Shown here piece after piece: positions 24,298 through 32,169 of a DNA stretch of 49,641 nt (positions are counted from its first letter, which is position 1; every line of letters begins with the position of its first letter). Under the pieces are notes generated by a model. The model was not told the origin of the DNA, made no database searches, and saw only the letters and a list, made by a program, of their open reading frames with translations. This DNA comes from a virus. The stretch lies in the IMG/VR virus record IMGVR_UViG_3300050191_000028, positions 1-49,641 of that record; one strand, 5' to 3'. A program made the position numbers and the translations under genes.

Positions 24298-24430
24298 ACT
24301 TAAGTACAGCGAAGCAGAGAAACTGCAAGCAGTGTCCGATGATCTCTATTGGGAGTATCGTCAGGCGAAAGCCAACTACGAGAGAGCGCAAGAGGAAACT
24401 AACGAGGCCTGGGAGCAAGTCAATGAGTAA
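24290..24430 (+). CDS. Small coiled-coil protein
   Basis: 46 residues (MFKLKYSEAEKLQAVSDDLY...EAWEQVNE), overlapping the polymerase stop. The whole chain is a charged helix. The next gene encodes a similar helix ending EEAWDL, so the two may be paralogues or partners. Confidence 0.5.
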   Translation: MFKLKYSEAEKLQAVSDDLYWEYRQAKANYERAQEETNEAWEQVNE

Positions 24431-24548
24431 GACCTTACGATTACAGGAACTAGAGGACGAGGCTATGCGCCTGGAAAGCATAGCAGACAGAACGCAAATG
24501 GCAGCGGACGAGTATAGGACCCAAGCCGAGGAAGCGTGGGACCTATGA
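24423..24548 (+). CDS. Small coiled-coil protein
   Basis: 41 residues (MSKTLRLQELEDEAMRLESI...EEAWDL). The ATG at 24423 overlaps the previous stop, and the chain is one amphipathic helix. It resembles the preceding product. Confidence 0.5.
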   Translation: MSKTLRLQELEDEAMRLESIADRTQMAADEYRTQAEEAWDL

Positions 24549-24676
24549 GTGACTGCGAAGACAGAATAGAGAATACAGAGATAACCAAGCACAGACGCAT
24601 TTCACATAAGCAGACTCGTGCGCTTATCAAAGTCATAGACAGACTTATGGATTATGTCGATGAACTCACACCCTGA
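24545..24676 (+). CDS. Small helical protein
   Basis: 43 residues (MSDCEDRIENTEITKHRRIS...), ATGA overlap with the previous stop and 17-base overlap with the next gene. Basic central part. No family is recognised. Confidence 0.45.
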   Translation: MSDCEDRIENTEITKHRRISHKQTRALIKVIDRLMDYVDELTP

Positions 24677-24941
24677 GTTGCCTCTAGAGATGGGCACTAT
24701 ACGGCCACACCAAGCACCCGTTAACTTGGTCATAGGCATATGCCATGACTGTGGCCGCCGTGGGCTGCTCAACCGTTTCAATCGTAGGTGTACCGGGTAC
24801 CGGGCAGTTACTGTACCGGGCGGCCTCGTACAGGTGCCTGAGGCACGCTCTATTCGCTGTAACCTTGTGGCACTGCGACGGCACTCCAAGGCGAACCGCA
24901 AGATTGCAGATGTTCGCAAGCCCGAGTTGAGGTTGTCATGA
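24660..24941 (+). CDS. CxxC zinc-motif protein, copy 1
   Basis: 93 residues from MNSHPELPLEMGTI. CHDCGRRGLLNRFNRRCTGYRAV carries a CxxC and a third Cys, likely zinc-bound. The tail is basic. The gene at 26591-26905 encodes a clear paralogue (PELPLEMG, CVHCGRHGLLGKWSKRC, GYRAVT, VQVPE, RSVRCDLLALR). Both precede a RuvC-like gene, showing a duplicated module. Confidence 0.65.
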   Translation: MNSHPELPLEMGTIRPHQAPVNLVIGICHDCGRRGLLNRFNRRCTGYRAVTVPGGLVQVPEARSIRCNLVALRRHSKANRKIADVRKPELRLS

Positions 24942-25519
24942 ATAAAGAGAGACGTGGCTTACTGGAGATCCCTCTTACTATCCTAGCCTGTGATCCAGGA
25001 CTAACTTCAGGGTTAGCGTCATTGCAAAGTGGGGGAAACCTGTCGGCTCAGCAGCAGCGGTATGTCATCCCTACCTTCAGGTCATGGGAATGTGACTTTG
25101 AACGCCTATGTGAAGATCTGTATCGTGAGCGTGATACCAATGTGGAGTTAGTCATAGAGAAGTTTACCATTACCAATGAGACCGCAAAGAAATCAAGACA
25201 ATACGATGCACTTAATATCATTGGGGTATTTCGGCACTACAGCTACATGTCTGACTGGCCGCTCACTCTTCAGTCGCCGGGCAGCGCAAAGAAACTCGGA
25301 ACAGATGACCGTTTGAAAGACCTCGGATGGTATACTCCTGGGAAGGGCCACGCAAACGATGCGGCCCGGCACCTACTCCTGTATTGTGTCAATAATGAGA
25401 TCATAACATTTGTGGATGATAGGCCGGTTTTCATATGGCGGCGCTTCTTTGCATCGGGTTTGTGTAACGCCAGCGCCTTGTCCCGTAAGAATCCTCCGGG
25501 GAAGTACGAGACGTGGTGA
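24938..25519 (+). CDS. RuvC-like resolvase, copy 1
   Basis: 193 residues. The RNase H-fold motifs are ILACDPGLTSGLASL (first Asp near 19), LVIEKFTITNETAKK (Glu near 69) and GKGHANDAARHLLLYC (catalytic Asp/His near 140-150). These are the signs of phage RuvC-like Holliday junction resolvases. The final ~30 residues diverge from the second copy at 27053-27568. Both may act in recombination or in resolving branches before packaging. Confidence 0.75.
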   Translation: MNKERRGLLEIPLTILACDPGLTSGLASLQSGGNLSAQQQRYVIPTFRSWECDFERLCEDLYRERDTNVELVIEKFTITNETAKKSRQYDALNIIGVFRHYSYMSDWPLTLQSPGSAKKLGTDDRLKDLGWYTPGKGHANDAARHLLLYCVNNEIITFVDDRPVFIWRRFFASGLCNASALSRKNPPGKYETW

Positions 25520-25614
25520 TCTTGCTAGCTAATATACTATGAGACAATGAGGATAGCCCCGTGGTGATAGGGACTTGTGTTAACCGAAGTTCTATATAGG
25601 AGAGAGGTAGGACC

Positions 25615-25788
25615 ATGGCTAGATACACCGTAGAGTTTACGAGGATCCTGTTCTTCGAGGATACCTTTGAGGCCGAGTCCGAGGATGAGGCTCGGGAGCA
25701 AGCTACCGCACAGGCCGACGACTATATGGTCAAGTCGTCCTCTGAGTGGGATAGCTTCAATGACAGCATTAGGGCCTGGACTTCATGA
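25615..25788 (+). CDS. Small acidic hypothetical protein
   Basis: 57 residues (MARYTVEFTRILFFEDTFEA...), with GGAGAGAGGTAGG upstream and ATGA overlap with the next start. The pattern of two beta strands then an acidic helix (AESEDEAREQATAQADDY) resembles small phage DpnD/PcfM-like proteins. It is translationally coupled to the proteasome-like gene. Confidence 0.55.
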   Translation: MARYTVEFTRILFFEDTFEAESEDEAREQATAQADDYMVKSSSEWDSFNDSIRAWTS

Positions 25789-26414
25789 CTACTATATGCG
25801 GGGTTGAGACAAAGGAAGGTTGTGTCATTGGCGGTGACTCAATGGTAGCTTACTCTGATGACCTGTCCTTCGTATTCCGTAGCGATGTCGAGAAGGTGTG
25901 GCGTACCGCTACAGCAGTTATAGGCGTGGCCGGCTCGTGCAGGATTAGTCAGGTCTTCCGCCACTATCTTACGGTGCCAGACCTCGGAGAGGATGAGGAG
26001 ATAATACAGGACTACATGGTTAGAGACTTCACCAATGCACTACGGCACGCTTTGAATGACGCCGGCAATACCAATGGTGAGGATCCATGGACTATGCTTG
26101 TCGGCATTGATACGTACCTCTATATGGTAGACGCCGGCATGGGCGTACACCGGTGCCAGGACGGGCTTATGGCTATTGGATCAGGATGCCCTTACGCCAT
26201 AGCCAGTCTCTATACCACTAAGCAACTCTTGATAGCTGAGCACAACATAGCTAAGGACGTGGTTGCTAGGAACTATCCATTCAACATCACTCCCGAAGCT
26301 CGCATACACTTCGCTCTGGCTAGCGCTGAGCGCTATAGCTCTGGCACTGAGGGGCCGTTCGTGATTGACAACAACTACCCGTACATTCGACTTGTGGAGG
26401 ATGAGGATGACTGA
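25785..26414 (+). CDS. Proteasome-beta/HslV-like Ntn hydrolase
   Basis: 209 residues starting M-TTICGVETKEGCVIGGDS. After Met removal Thr1 would be the nucleophile, and Asp17 in GGDS matches the conserved Asp17 of 20S beta and HslV. Lys36 (VEKVW) sits where Lys33 is expected, allowing a small insert. AVIGVAGSCRISQVF matches the HslV segment VIAGFAGG-ADAF, and AIGSGCPYAIASL near 132 matches AIGSGGPYA. No propeptide is present. No ATPase partner (HslU/ARC) is seen, so the protein may use host ATPases, act alone, or act on the host proteasome. The same phage encodes Pup. Confidence 0.78.
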   Translation: MTTICGVETKEGCVIGGDSMVAYSDDLSFVFRSDVEKVWRTATAVIGVAGSCRISQVFRHYLTVPDLGEDEEIIQDYMVRDFTNALRHALNDAGNTNGEDPWTMLVGIDTYLYMVDAGMGVHRCQDGLMAIGSGCPYAIASLYTTKQLLIAEHNIAKDVVARNYPFNITPEARIHFALASAERYSSGTEGPFVIDNNYPYIRLVEDEDD

Positions 26415-26586
26415 GGCCCGCACACATAAGATCCAACCCGCCGATGGTTGGTGGGGCGATGAGGATGGCGGTATCTTTGTTCATGTTTGGGGCAACCCAG
26501 CACCGCAAGGTACCGTTAAGGTCTCGTATGTCGTGGCCGGCATCGAGTACTGGGAGCATGTCCCGGCCGATCAAGTTAGCTGGTAA
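26407..26586 (+). CDS. Hypothetical small protein
   Basis: 59 residues (MTEARTHKIQPADGWWGDED...), beta-rich and Trp-rich. The start overlaps the previous stop by eight bases, with GAGGATGAGG upstream. No family is recognised. Confidence 0.5.
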   Translation: MTEARTHKIQPADGWWGDEDGGIFVHVWGNPAPQGTVKVSYVVAGIEYWEHVPADQVSW

Positions 26587-26590
26587 TCAC

Positions 26591-26905
26591 ATGAGGCCCG
26601 AGCTACCGCTAGAGATGGGCAAAGTCGAACCGGGCGAGGATCCCCGAACGCTCAAGATAGGCGTCTGTGTTCACTGTGGGCGCCACGGCTTGCTTGGCAA
26701 GTGGTCTAAGCGCTGCGCCGGCTATAGAGCCGTCACGGCCGCTAACGGCATCGTACAGGTGCCCGAGCTGCGGAGCGTTCGGTGTGACTTGCTCGCCCTG
26801 CGTAAGGATCCGGCCAACCGTAAGCTGGCCGGGGCATACAAGCGTCCTAACTACGTGCCATACACGGAGGTAGAAGTCGATGCAGGAACAAACACTATAC
26901 TTTAG
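26591..26905 (+). CDS. CxxC zinc-motif protein, copy 2
   Basis: 104 residues from MRPELPLEMGKVEPGEDPRT. Paralogue of 24660-24941, with CVHCGRHGLLGKWSKRCAGY followed by RAVT and a conserved basic tail. It has a longer acidic end (YTEVEVDAG). The pairing with a following RuvC-like gene is repeated, with one small gene between. Confidence 0.65.
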   Translation: MRPELPLEMGKVEPGEDPRTLKIGVCVHCGRHGLLGKWSKRCAGYRAVTAANGIVQVPELRSVRCDLLALRKDPANRKLAGAYKRPNYVPYTEVEVDAGTNTIL

Positions 26906-27053
26906 TGAAGTACTAAATGATACGTTCGGCTACTATACGTGCTACTGGTTTTGCCCAGTGCCGGGCCGAGACGTTACATTCCGTGTCACTAGGGAGGATT
27001 GGAATGAAGAGTATACAGAGCGCTGGATCTACGAGATACAGGAGATCCGCTAA
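26880..27053 (+). CDS. Small aromatic hypothetical protein
   Basis: 57 residues (MQEQTLYFSEVLNDTFGYYT...), rich in Tyr, Trp and Phe, two Cys. It overlaps the previous gene by 26 bases and the next start by one. It lies inside the duplicated zinc-protein/RuvC module and is absent from copy 1. Confidence 0.5.
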   Translation: MQEQTLYFSEVLNDTFGYYTCYWFCPVPGRDVTFRVTREDWNEEYTERWIYEIQEIR

Positions 27054-27568
27054 TGTTAGTGGTTGCGTTTGACCCTGGTAATACTACTGGCATAGCTACT
27101 GTTAATACAGACCGCATGGGGTCCCTAGTGACTCATGAGTTTCAGTGGGAAGACATATGCAGATTCCTCGATGGGCTACAGGCTTACGATATGCCAGACG
27201 TAATCGTGTACGAGAGGTTCACTATCACCGAGGGCACCGCTAAGCTATCCCCGCAGACTGGGCCGATGGATGTGATTGGTGCGCTTAAGTACGTTGCCAA
27301 TCGGCAGCTTATAGAGATCGTAGCTCAGACTCCGTACGATGCAAAGCACTTTGGTACCGATGCTCGACTCAAAGAGTATGGCTGGTACACCAAAGGTAAA
27401 GGCCATGCCAATGACGCCGCACGTCATCTAATGCTGTACTGCGTAAAGCACAACTACGTCCAGTTTGACTCGAATGGAGCATTGATATGCCCAGAAGTAA
27501 AAGAACTACCTTACGGCAAGAGCCAACTACTATGCCCGGAGTATAAACATATCCAGAGGGAGCATTGA
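27053..27568 (+). CDS. RuvC-like resolvase, copy 2
   Basis: 171 residues. LVVAFDPGNTTGIATV (Asp near 7), VIVYERFTITEGTAKLS (Glu near 60) and YTKGKGHANDAARHLMLYCV align with copy 1 almost motif for motif. The tail YGKSQLLCPEYKH reappears at the end of the product of 31776-32018. The presence of two resolvases implies divided tasks or recent duplication. Confidence 0.76.
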   Translation: MLVVAFDPGNTTGIATVNTDRMGSLVTHEFQWEDICRFLDGLQAYDMPDVIVYERFTITEGTAKLSPQTGPMDVIGALKYVANRQLIEIVAQTPYDAKHFGTDARLKEYGWYTKGKGHANDAARHLMLYCVKHNYVQFDSNGALICPEVKELPYGKSQLLCPEYKHIQREH

Positions 27569-27569
27569 T

Positions 27570-27773
27570 ATGTCCGATCCCATAATACTATTGGTAGAGC
27601 TACGCATTCGCCCGGATAAGTTTGATACGGAGTTGCGAGAGTTATTAGCTAATGAAGCAGTCGAATCTGGGTTTCCAGCATCCGATGAAAACATCGCCTG
27701 GTACTACGCCGAGAGCGTAGCTAATGTTGCAACATTTGGATATGGTGCTTGCACAGCAGAAGTGGTAGCTTAA
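27570..27773 (+). CDS. Hypothetical small protein
   Basis: 67 residues (MSDPIILLVELRIRPDKFDT...), a beta strand followed by acidic helices. GAGGGAG lies before the ATG and the gene abuts the helicase start. No family is recognised. Confidence 0.55.
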   Translation: MSDPIILLVELRIRPDKFDTELRELLANEAVESGFPASDENIAWYYAESVANVATFGYGACTAEVVA

Positions 27774-29477
27774 ATGCCCGTAGTTCATGCAGATGCCAAA
27801 GGATTGCTAGTCATTACCGGCACTGAGTACCGTGACCGTGACGCCTGCCATAGGATACCCGGTAGCCGATACCAGGACGGAGTGTGGCACTGCAAGCCAA
27901 CATGGACCGCTATCAAAATCATACGATCATTGTGGCCTGATGTAGTACTTACCGAGCCCGTCTTAGAATGGATATGGAATGAGTACAACAATAGGATTGC
28001 GCCGACCTTGGCTGTTCGTGCCTACGCACTCGACCCTGAACACGAGATGCCTGTACCTATTGGAGGGCTCTATCCCTATCAAACTACCGGTAGCCACTTC
28101 CTTTCTCTTGCTAATGGTGGGACTCTTGCCGATGACATGGGTACTGGGAAGTGTTTACAGACCATATGCGCACTACAAATCGGGGATCTATACCCAGCCC
28201 TCATCGTCTGTCCTAATGCAGCTAAACAGACTTGGGCAGGAGAGTTTGCGAAATGGAATCCGAATGTTACCGTACAGGTTGTGGGAGGTACAGCAGGACA
28301 ACGAAGAAAACAACTGGCCTGCGAGGCCGATGTATATATCATTAACTACGAGTCCCTACGCACCCACACGAGGATTGCAGGATATGGCAGCATTGCTTTA
28401 TCAGATGATGATAAACGACCCAAAGAGCTTAACGATATAGACTGGGAGGCGGTAATAGCTGATGAAGCGCATAGGTGTGTGGATCCTAACGCCAAACAAA
28501 CTCGTGCCCTTTGGGGTGTTTCCTCCGGCAGCTCTGTGCGTATTGCTCTCACCGGGACGCCGCTGGTCAATAGTCCTGATGATCTATGGGCAATCCTTCA
28601 TTTTGAGTGTCCCGACGAGTGGCCCTCCAAAACAAAGTTCATTGACCGCTACTGTCTCAAAGAGTACAACTCCTGGGGAGGCATGTCCGTCATCGGCCTC
28701 AACCCAAGTACTAGACAAGAGTTCTATGACCTCATCACGCCTAGATTCCTTCGACGCACTAAGGCATTGGTCAATCCGTGGCTCCCTGAGAAAGTCTACG
28801 AACGACTTGATGTAGAGATGAGCCCCAAGCAAAGGAAGGCATACAATGGATACCGGAACGATAGTCTTGCTGTGCTCGGTAGTGGTGTGTCTATCGCAAC
28901 TGATCCTCTTAGTATCCTTACTCGGCTTACTCAGCTCGCATCGGCAACGGTAGATGTCGATGAGGCTGGCGCTGTACGCCTATGCGCACCATCCTCTAAG
29001 GTGGATGCGCTCGTGGATCTGTTACAGGACATGCCACAATCTGAGCCACTCGTGGTGTTCGCACAGTCAAGGCAGCTGCTCGTACTGGCCCATGAACGAC
29101 TTGAGAAGGAAGGTATAAGTCATGGGATGGTTTGGGGTGAACAGGGTTACTATGAGAGACAGGGTTACATTGATAGTTTTCAGAGTGGGGAGATTAGAGT
29201 TATTCTATGCACCCTGGGTGCCGGTTCTGAGGCCATTACCCTTACGGCAGCCTCGACGGTATGTTTCCTTCAGAGGTCATGGTCGATGGTTACTAACCGG
29301 CAAGCGGAGGATAGGGTACACCGTATTGGTCAAGGGGCTGCATCAGTAACGATCATAGACATGGTTGCGCCCGGCACGGTAGACGAGAATATCCTCGCCG
29401 CTATCGAGGCCAAGGGCGACATGATGGAAGAGATAGTCCGTGATAAGGAATCAATCAGGAGGCTATTGTGCGCATAA
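27774..29477 (+). CDS. SNF2-family DNA helicase/translocase
   Basis: 567 residues. The N-terminal ~95 residues precede the ATPase core, which starts at GLYPYQTTGSHFL. Motif I is LADDMGTGKCLQT (about 118), motif II DEAHR (about 229), motif III ALTGTPLVNSPDDLW (about 262), and motif VI RQAEDRVHRIGQ (about 512). This is the SNF2/DEAD-like translocase found in many phage replication blocks, where it remodels forks or displaces proteins from DNA. It lies upstream of the Cas4-like nuclease with a 10-base overlap. Confidence 0.9.
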   Translation: MPVVHADAKGLLVITGTEYRDRDACHRIPGSRYQDGVWHCKPTWTAIKIIRSLWPDVVLTEPVLEWIWNEYNNRIAPTLAVRAYALDPEHEMPVPIGGLYPYQTTGSHFLSLANGGTLADDMGTGKCLQTICALQIGDLYPALIVCPNAAKQTWAGEFAKWNPNVTVQVVGGTAGQRRKQLACEADVYIINYESLRTHTRIAGYGSIALSDDDKRPKELNDIDWEAVIADEAHRCVDPNAKQTRALWGVSSGSSVRIALTGTPLVNSPDDLWAILHFECPDEWPSKTKFIDRYCLKEYNSWGGMSVIGLNPSTRQEFYDLITPRFLRRTKALVNPWLPEKVYERLDVEMSPKQRKAYNGYRNDSLAVLGSGVSIATDPLSILTRLTQLASATVDVDEAGAVRLCAPSSKVDALVDLLQDMPQSEPLVVFAQSRQLLVLAHERLEKEGISHGMVWGEQGYYERQGYIDSFQSGEIRVILCTLGAGSEAITLTAASTVCFLQRSWSMVTNRQAEDRVHRIGQGAASVTIIDMVAPGTVDENILAAIEAKGDMMEEIVRDKESIRRLLCA

Positions 29478-30412
29478 GCAACAGCGAAATACAAACATTC
29501 AAGCGCTGTAAGCGCAAGTGGTACTTCAACTACTACCTCTGTCTTCAGCGTAACGTCGAGTCGGCTGCCGGCGCTGCCCCTATAGGCACACGGCTACACT
29601 CCTGCCTCGATAGGTACTACACCTGTAAACTGGGCGGTATCACTGATATGGACGCTCAGGATGCGGCCATGGTGCAGCACGAGTACTTGGCGTATATGGA
29701 TGTCGAGCAAGGTCGTGTCGCTGCGGATGACAAGAAATATCTCGGAGAGGTAGACCTCACCCGCATCATGCTTAACGGCTACTTTGAATGGCTGGCCGAG
29801 TCAGGCGCTGATGAAGGGCTGAAAGTAGTTGCTGCCGAGAAGGCCATAGAAGTACCTCTATACATAGAGGGAACATACGTCACTGTTATGGGCAAGCTAG
29901 ACCTCTTGCTGTATAGAGAACTGGACGGCGCTCACCTGTTCATTGACCATAAGTCCGTAATGGAACTGAGTACGCCGGCCAAATGGTTACACCTTAATGA
30001 GCAGTTTAAGATGTATGATTGGCTACTCGCTGAGGCTACAGGAGTACACACAGATGGGGGTATGTTCAATTTACTGCGCAAGGTAAAGCGAACCGCTAGA
30101 GCTAATCCCCCATTCTATGGACGGCTAGAGGTACGGCATAGCGAGGCCGAACTAGAGTCCTTCGGTCATACACTAGAGGGCGAGATACGGGAGATCTTGA
30201 GATTGAGGGAGGAGTTAGATGCCACCTTTGACAATGGAGAGTTACTAGAGAATATCTACCCTACGCCCACGTCGGATTGCTCGTGGCAGTGTCCATATTT
30301 CCAGGTGTGTCCTATGGTAGACAGGGCTGACGGCTCGGCCTCTAGGGTCATAGAGCTTACTATGCACAGGGGCGATCCATACGAAAGGTACGACAGTGCA
30401 GATCTTAGTTGA
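29468..30412 (+). CDS. Cas4/RecB-like PD-(D/E)XK exonuclease with Fe-S cysteines
   Basis: 314 residues from a GTG. The start ISNSEIQTFKRCKRKWYFNY is the QhxxY-like N-terminal helix with the first cluster Cys (Cys14). MGKLDLLLYRE and LFIDHKSVMEL near 140-165 form the D...(D/E)xK nuclease site. The last three cluster cysteines are in CSWQCPYFQVC near 270-280. It probably resects DNA ends for recombination together with the Sak4-like ATPase downstream. Not part of a CRISPR system; no array or other cas genes are present. Confidence 0.85.
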   Translation: MRISNSEIQTFKRCKRKWYFNYYLCLQRNVESAAGAAPIGTRLHSCLDRYYTCKLGGITDMDAQDAAMVQHEYLAYMDVEQGRVAADDKKYLGEVDLTRIMLNGYFEWLAESGADEGLKVVAAEKAIEVPLYIEGTYVTVMGKLDLLLYRELDGAHLFIDHKSVMELSTPAKWLHLNEQFKMYDWLLAEATGVHTDGGMFNLLRKVKRTARANPPFYGRLEVRHSEAELESFGHTLEGEIREILRLREELDATFDNGELLENIYPTPTSDCSWQCPYFQVCPMVDRADGSASRVIELTMHRGDPYERYDSADLS

Positions 30413-30581
30413 GACAAAGGTGCCAGGCCACGCAACAACCAACCCCGTCCTACTTGAGAACACAGAGGATGGTGGCATAGCTACTGACACTGCTTACTAC
30501 TTCGAGTCTCATCCTTTTCTCATAGAGATGACTATGGAGTTTCCAGATAGGAAGGTTACCTATAGGAGGGTAGCAGAATGA
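30396..30581 (+). CDS. Hypothetical small protein
   Basis: 61 residues from a GTG, overlapping the nuclease gene by 17 bases. Beta-rich and acidic (QILVETKVPGHATTNPVLLE). No family is recognised. Confidence 0.5.
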   Translation: MQILVETKVPGHATTNPVLLENTEDGGIATDTAYYFESHPFLIEMTMEFPDRKVTYRRVAE

Positions 30582-30649
30582 CAGCATTTATATTCGCAGT
30601 GTTTCTACTGTTCCTATTGTTCTATTGGCTGATAGCGAGGCACGCATGA
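30578..30649 (+). CDS. 23-residue single-pass membrane peptide
   Basis: MTAFIFAVFLLFLLFYWLIA then RHA. Almost all of it is one transmembrane helix with a basic end. ATGA overlaps link it to both neighbours and GGAGGG lies upstream. Confidence 0.5.
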   Translation: MTAFIFAVFLLFLLFYWLIARHA

Positions 30650-30765
30650 TACTAGCAGAGACAGTACAGCAACTAAACAGCCATATGGTGTGGGACTTTA
30701 TACTGCTCATAATATTTATTTGGGCTTGTGTTGCTGTTATCATCGTTACATGCGGGAGGCGCTAG
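30646..30765 (+). CDS. 39-residue single-pass membrane peptide
   Basis: A short polar start (MILAETVQQLNSHMVWD) is followed by one transmembrane helix (FILLIIFIWACVAVIIVTC) and a basic end GRR. The second of two adjacent membrane peptides, coupled by overlapping starts and stops. A role in host membrane or superinfection control is only a guess. Confidence 0.52.
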   Translation: MILAETVQQLNSHMVWDFILLIIFIWACVAVIIVTCGRR

Positions 30766-30953
30766 TGGCTAGGTCAACGTACATATACCTCGTAACGGTA
30801 GAAGATAAGCCAGTTGCGGCCTTTACCGTCAAGTGGGAAATGGAGAAATGGATTAACGATAACCCTGGCAAGTACAGACGCTATCGCATGGGAGACGGCC
30901 TATACATGGACAGACCATCAAAGCGACCGGTGGAAATGGACGGTAGAGAATGA
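30765..30953 (+). CDS. Hypothetical small basic protein
   Basis: 62 residues from the GTG at 30765 with GGGAGG seven bases upstream. Sequence MARSTYIYLVTVEDKPVAAF, then helix and basic tail (RPSKRPVEMDGRE). It overlaps the ATPase start. No family is recognised. Confidence 0.5.
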   Translation: MARSTYIYLVTVEDKPVAAFTVKWEMEKWINDNPGKYRRYRMGDGLYMDRPSKRPVEMDGRE

Positions 30954-31783
30954 CTACGCTAACGCAACTGATTCACGGTGAGCCTGGTGCCGGCAAGTCC
31001 TGGTTCAATCAATCCTCGCCGCCGCCTCGCCTCACCCTAGACGCAGACCTTGGGAGCATGTATCCCTGGCGATCTGTCGAGGGTGAGGGAGTGCGGCAGC
31101 GTATGGTCAAGTGGGATCCGGCCCGTAGCGAACCACCGGCTGTAGGCGAGTATAAGTGGGACGAGGCGCAAGGTATCAATGTACCATGCCCAGGAGAGGG
31201 AGAATGGGTGACCTGCAATGTCGATGTACTACGATATGATAATCTCACAACGGCATACTCCTGGCTCAATGCAGGACAGCACCCGTTCCGGTCAGTCTCT
31301 ATCGATAGTCTTACCTTTGCCCAGAAGCGCTGTAAGGATATGGTTGCTGGACTATCTACGCTCAGTGACAGAGACTGGGGAGATCTTCTACTTAAGATGG
31401 ATCACCTCGTCCGGTACTTCTGCGACCTCAGGTCCAACCCCATTAAGCGAGTGGAGTGCATTACGTTTCTCGCCCTCACGGAGCTTAAAGGCGGTATCCG
31501 CAAACCTGCGATACAGGGCGGACTCAGCGTCGGCCTGCCCGGAGTAGTGGACCTCGAAGGGTACCTATACGCTGAGACACAAAAGAACGCAGACAACACC
31601 ATAGCCCTTAACCCAGACGGTACCCCGGTAGTGGTGCGCAAGTTGCTCATCGCTCCGGTGGACCCTACGTACCAAGCTAAGGATCGTACCCATGTGATTT
31701 CTAAGCACTATGGGCCGGTCATAATTAACCCAGATATAACCGAGATGATGGCGTGGAAGGAGTACGGTGAGACCAATGGCTAA
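30950..31783 (+). CDS. Sak4-like RecA-fold ATPase
   Basis: 277 residues. Walker A IHGEPGAGKSWF is at 8-19 and the Walker B region SVSIDSLTFAQKR near 116-128. A later ECITFLALTELKGG matches the sensor strand of phage single-strand annealing ATPases (Sak4/RecA core without the N-terminal domain). It probably promotes recombination with the Cas4-like exonuclease and the DUF669 protein that flank it. Confidence 0.8.
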   Translation: MTTLTQLIHGEPGAGKSWFNQSSPPPRLTLDADLGSMYPWRSVEGEGVRQRMVKWDPARSEPPAVGEYKWDEAQGINVPCPGEGEWVTCNVDVLRYDNLTTAYSWLNAGQHPFRSVSIDSLTFAQKRCKDMVAGLSTLSDRDWGDLLLKMDHLVRYFCDLRSNPIKRVECITFLALTELKGGIRKPAIQGGLSVGLPGVVDLEGYLYAETQKNADNTIALNPDGTPVVVRKLLIAPVDPTYQAKDRTHVISKHYGPVIINPDITEMMAWKEYGETNG

Positions 31784-32018
31784 CAAAAGAATAAAGTCAT
31801 TAAGGAAAGCGCTTGCGATAACCTATGCTGATGATTACTGTGATCGGGATGAGCATGAAGTACTCTATCAGTTGGAGCAGCAAGGATACACAGTTAAAAA
31901 GATTGTGCCGTCCTACAAGGAGTACGGCAATAGCCAACTGTTATGCCCGGAGTATAAGCATAGCAACCACCCCCCTTATCATCCGCTCGACATCTTGGGA
32001 GGGGATGATAATGAGTAA
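31776..32018 (+). CDS. Hypothetical protein with repeated CPEYKH tail
   Basis: 80 residues from MANKRIKSLRKALAITYADD. The stretch EYGNSQLLCPEYKH is nearly identical to the end of the RuvC-like protein at 27053-27568, at DNA level too. It may be a shared partner-binding tail or a trace of recombination. It is acidic at the end, and overlaps neighbours by eight bases. Confidence 0.5.
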   Translation: MANKRIKSLRKALAITYADDYCDRDEHEVLYQLEQQGYTVKKIVPSYKEYGNSQLLCPEYKHSNHPPYHPLDILGGDDNE

Positions 32019-32169
32019 GATTAAAGCAGAGGAGGCATTAGCTGTCATCCTAGAGAAGTACTATCCTGAGTCATATTGGGGCGATGAGCACGTCATCATA
32101 GATGATCTGTTCTATACGTTTGGTTTCGTTATCGTCAAAGTAAACAAGAAGGGAAAGCATCATGGCTAG
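32011..32169 (+). CDS. Hypothetical small protein
   Basis: 52 residues (MSKIKAEEALAVILEKYYPE...). It starts inside the stop of the previous gene (ATGAG/TGA overlap) and overlaps the DUF669 gene by eight bases. Helix then beta strands. No family is recognised. Confidence 0.5.
   Translation: MSKIKAEEALAVILEKYYPESYWGDEHVIIDDLFYTFGFVIVKVNKKGKHHG

Noticed and set aside
29468-30412. Cas4 as part of a phage CRISPR system
   Set aside because: No array, Cas1 or effector is present. Cas4-like nucleases are common in phage recombination blocks.
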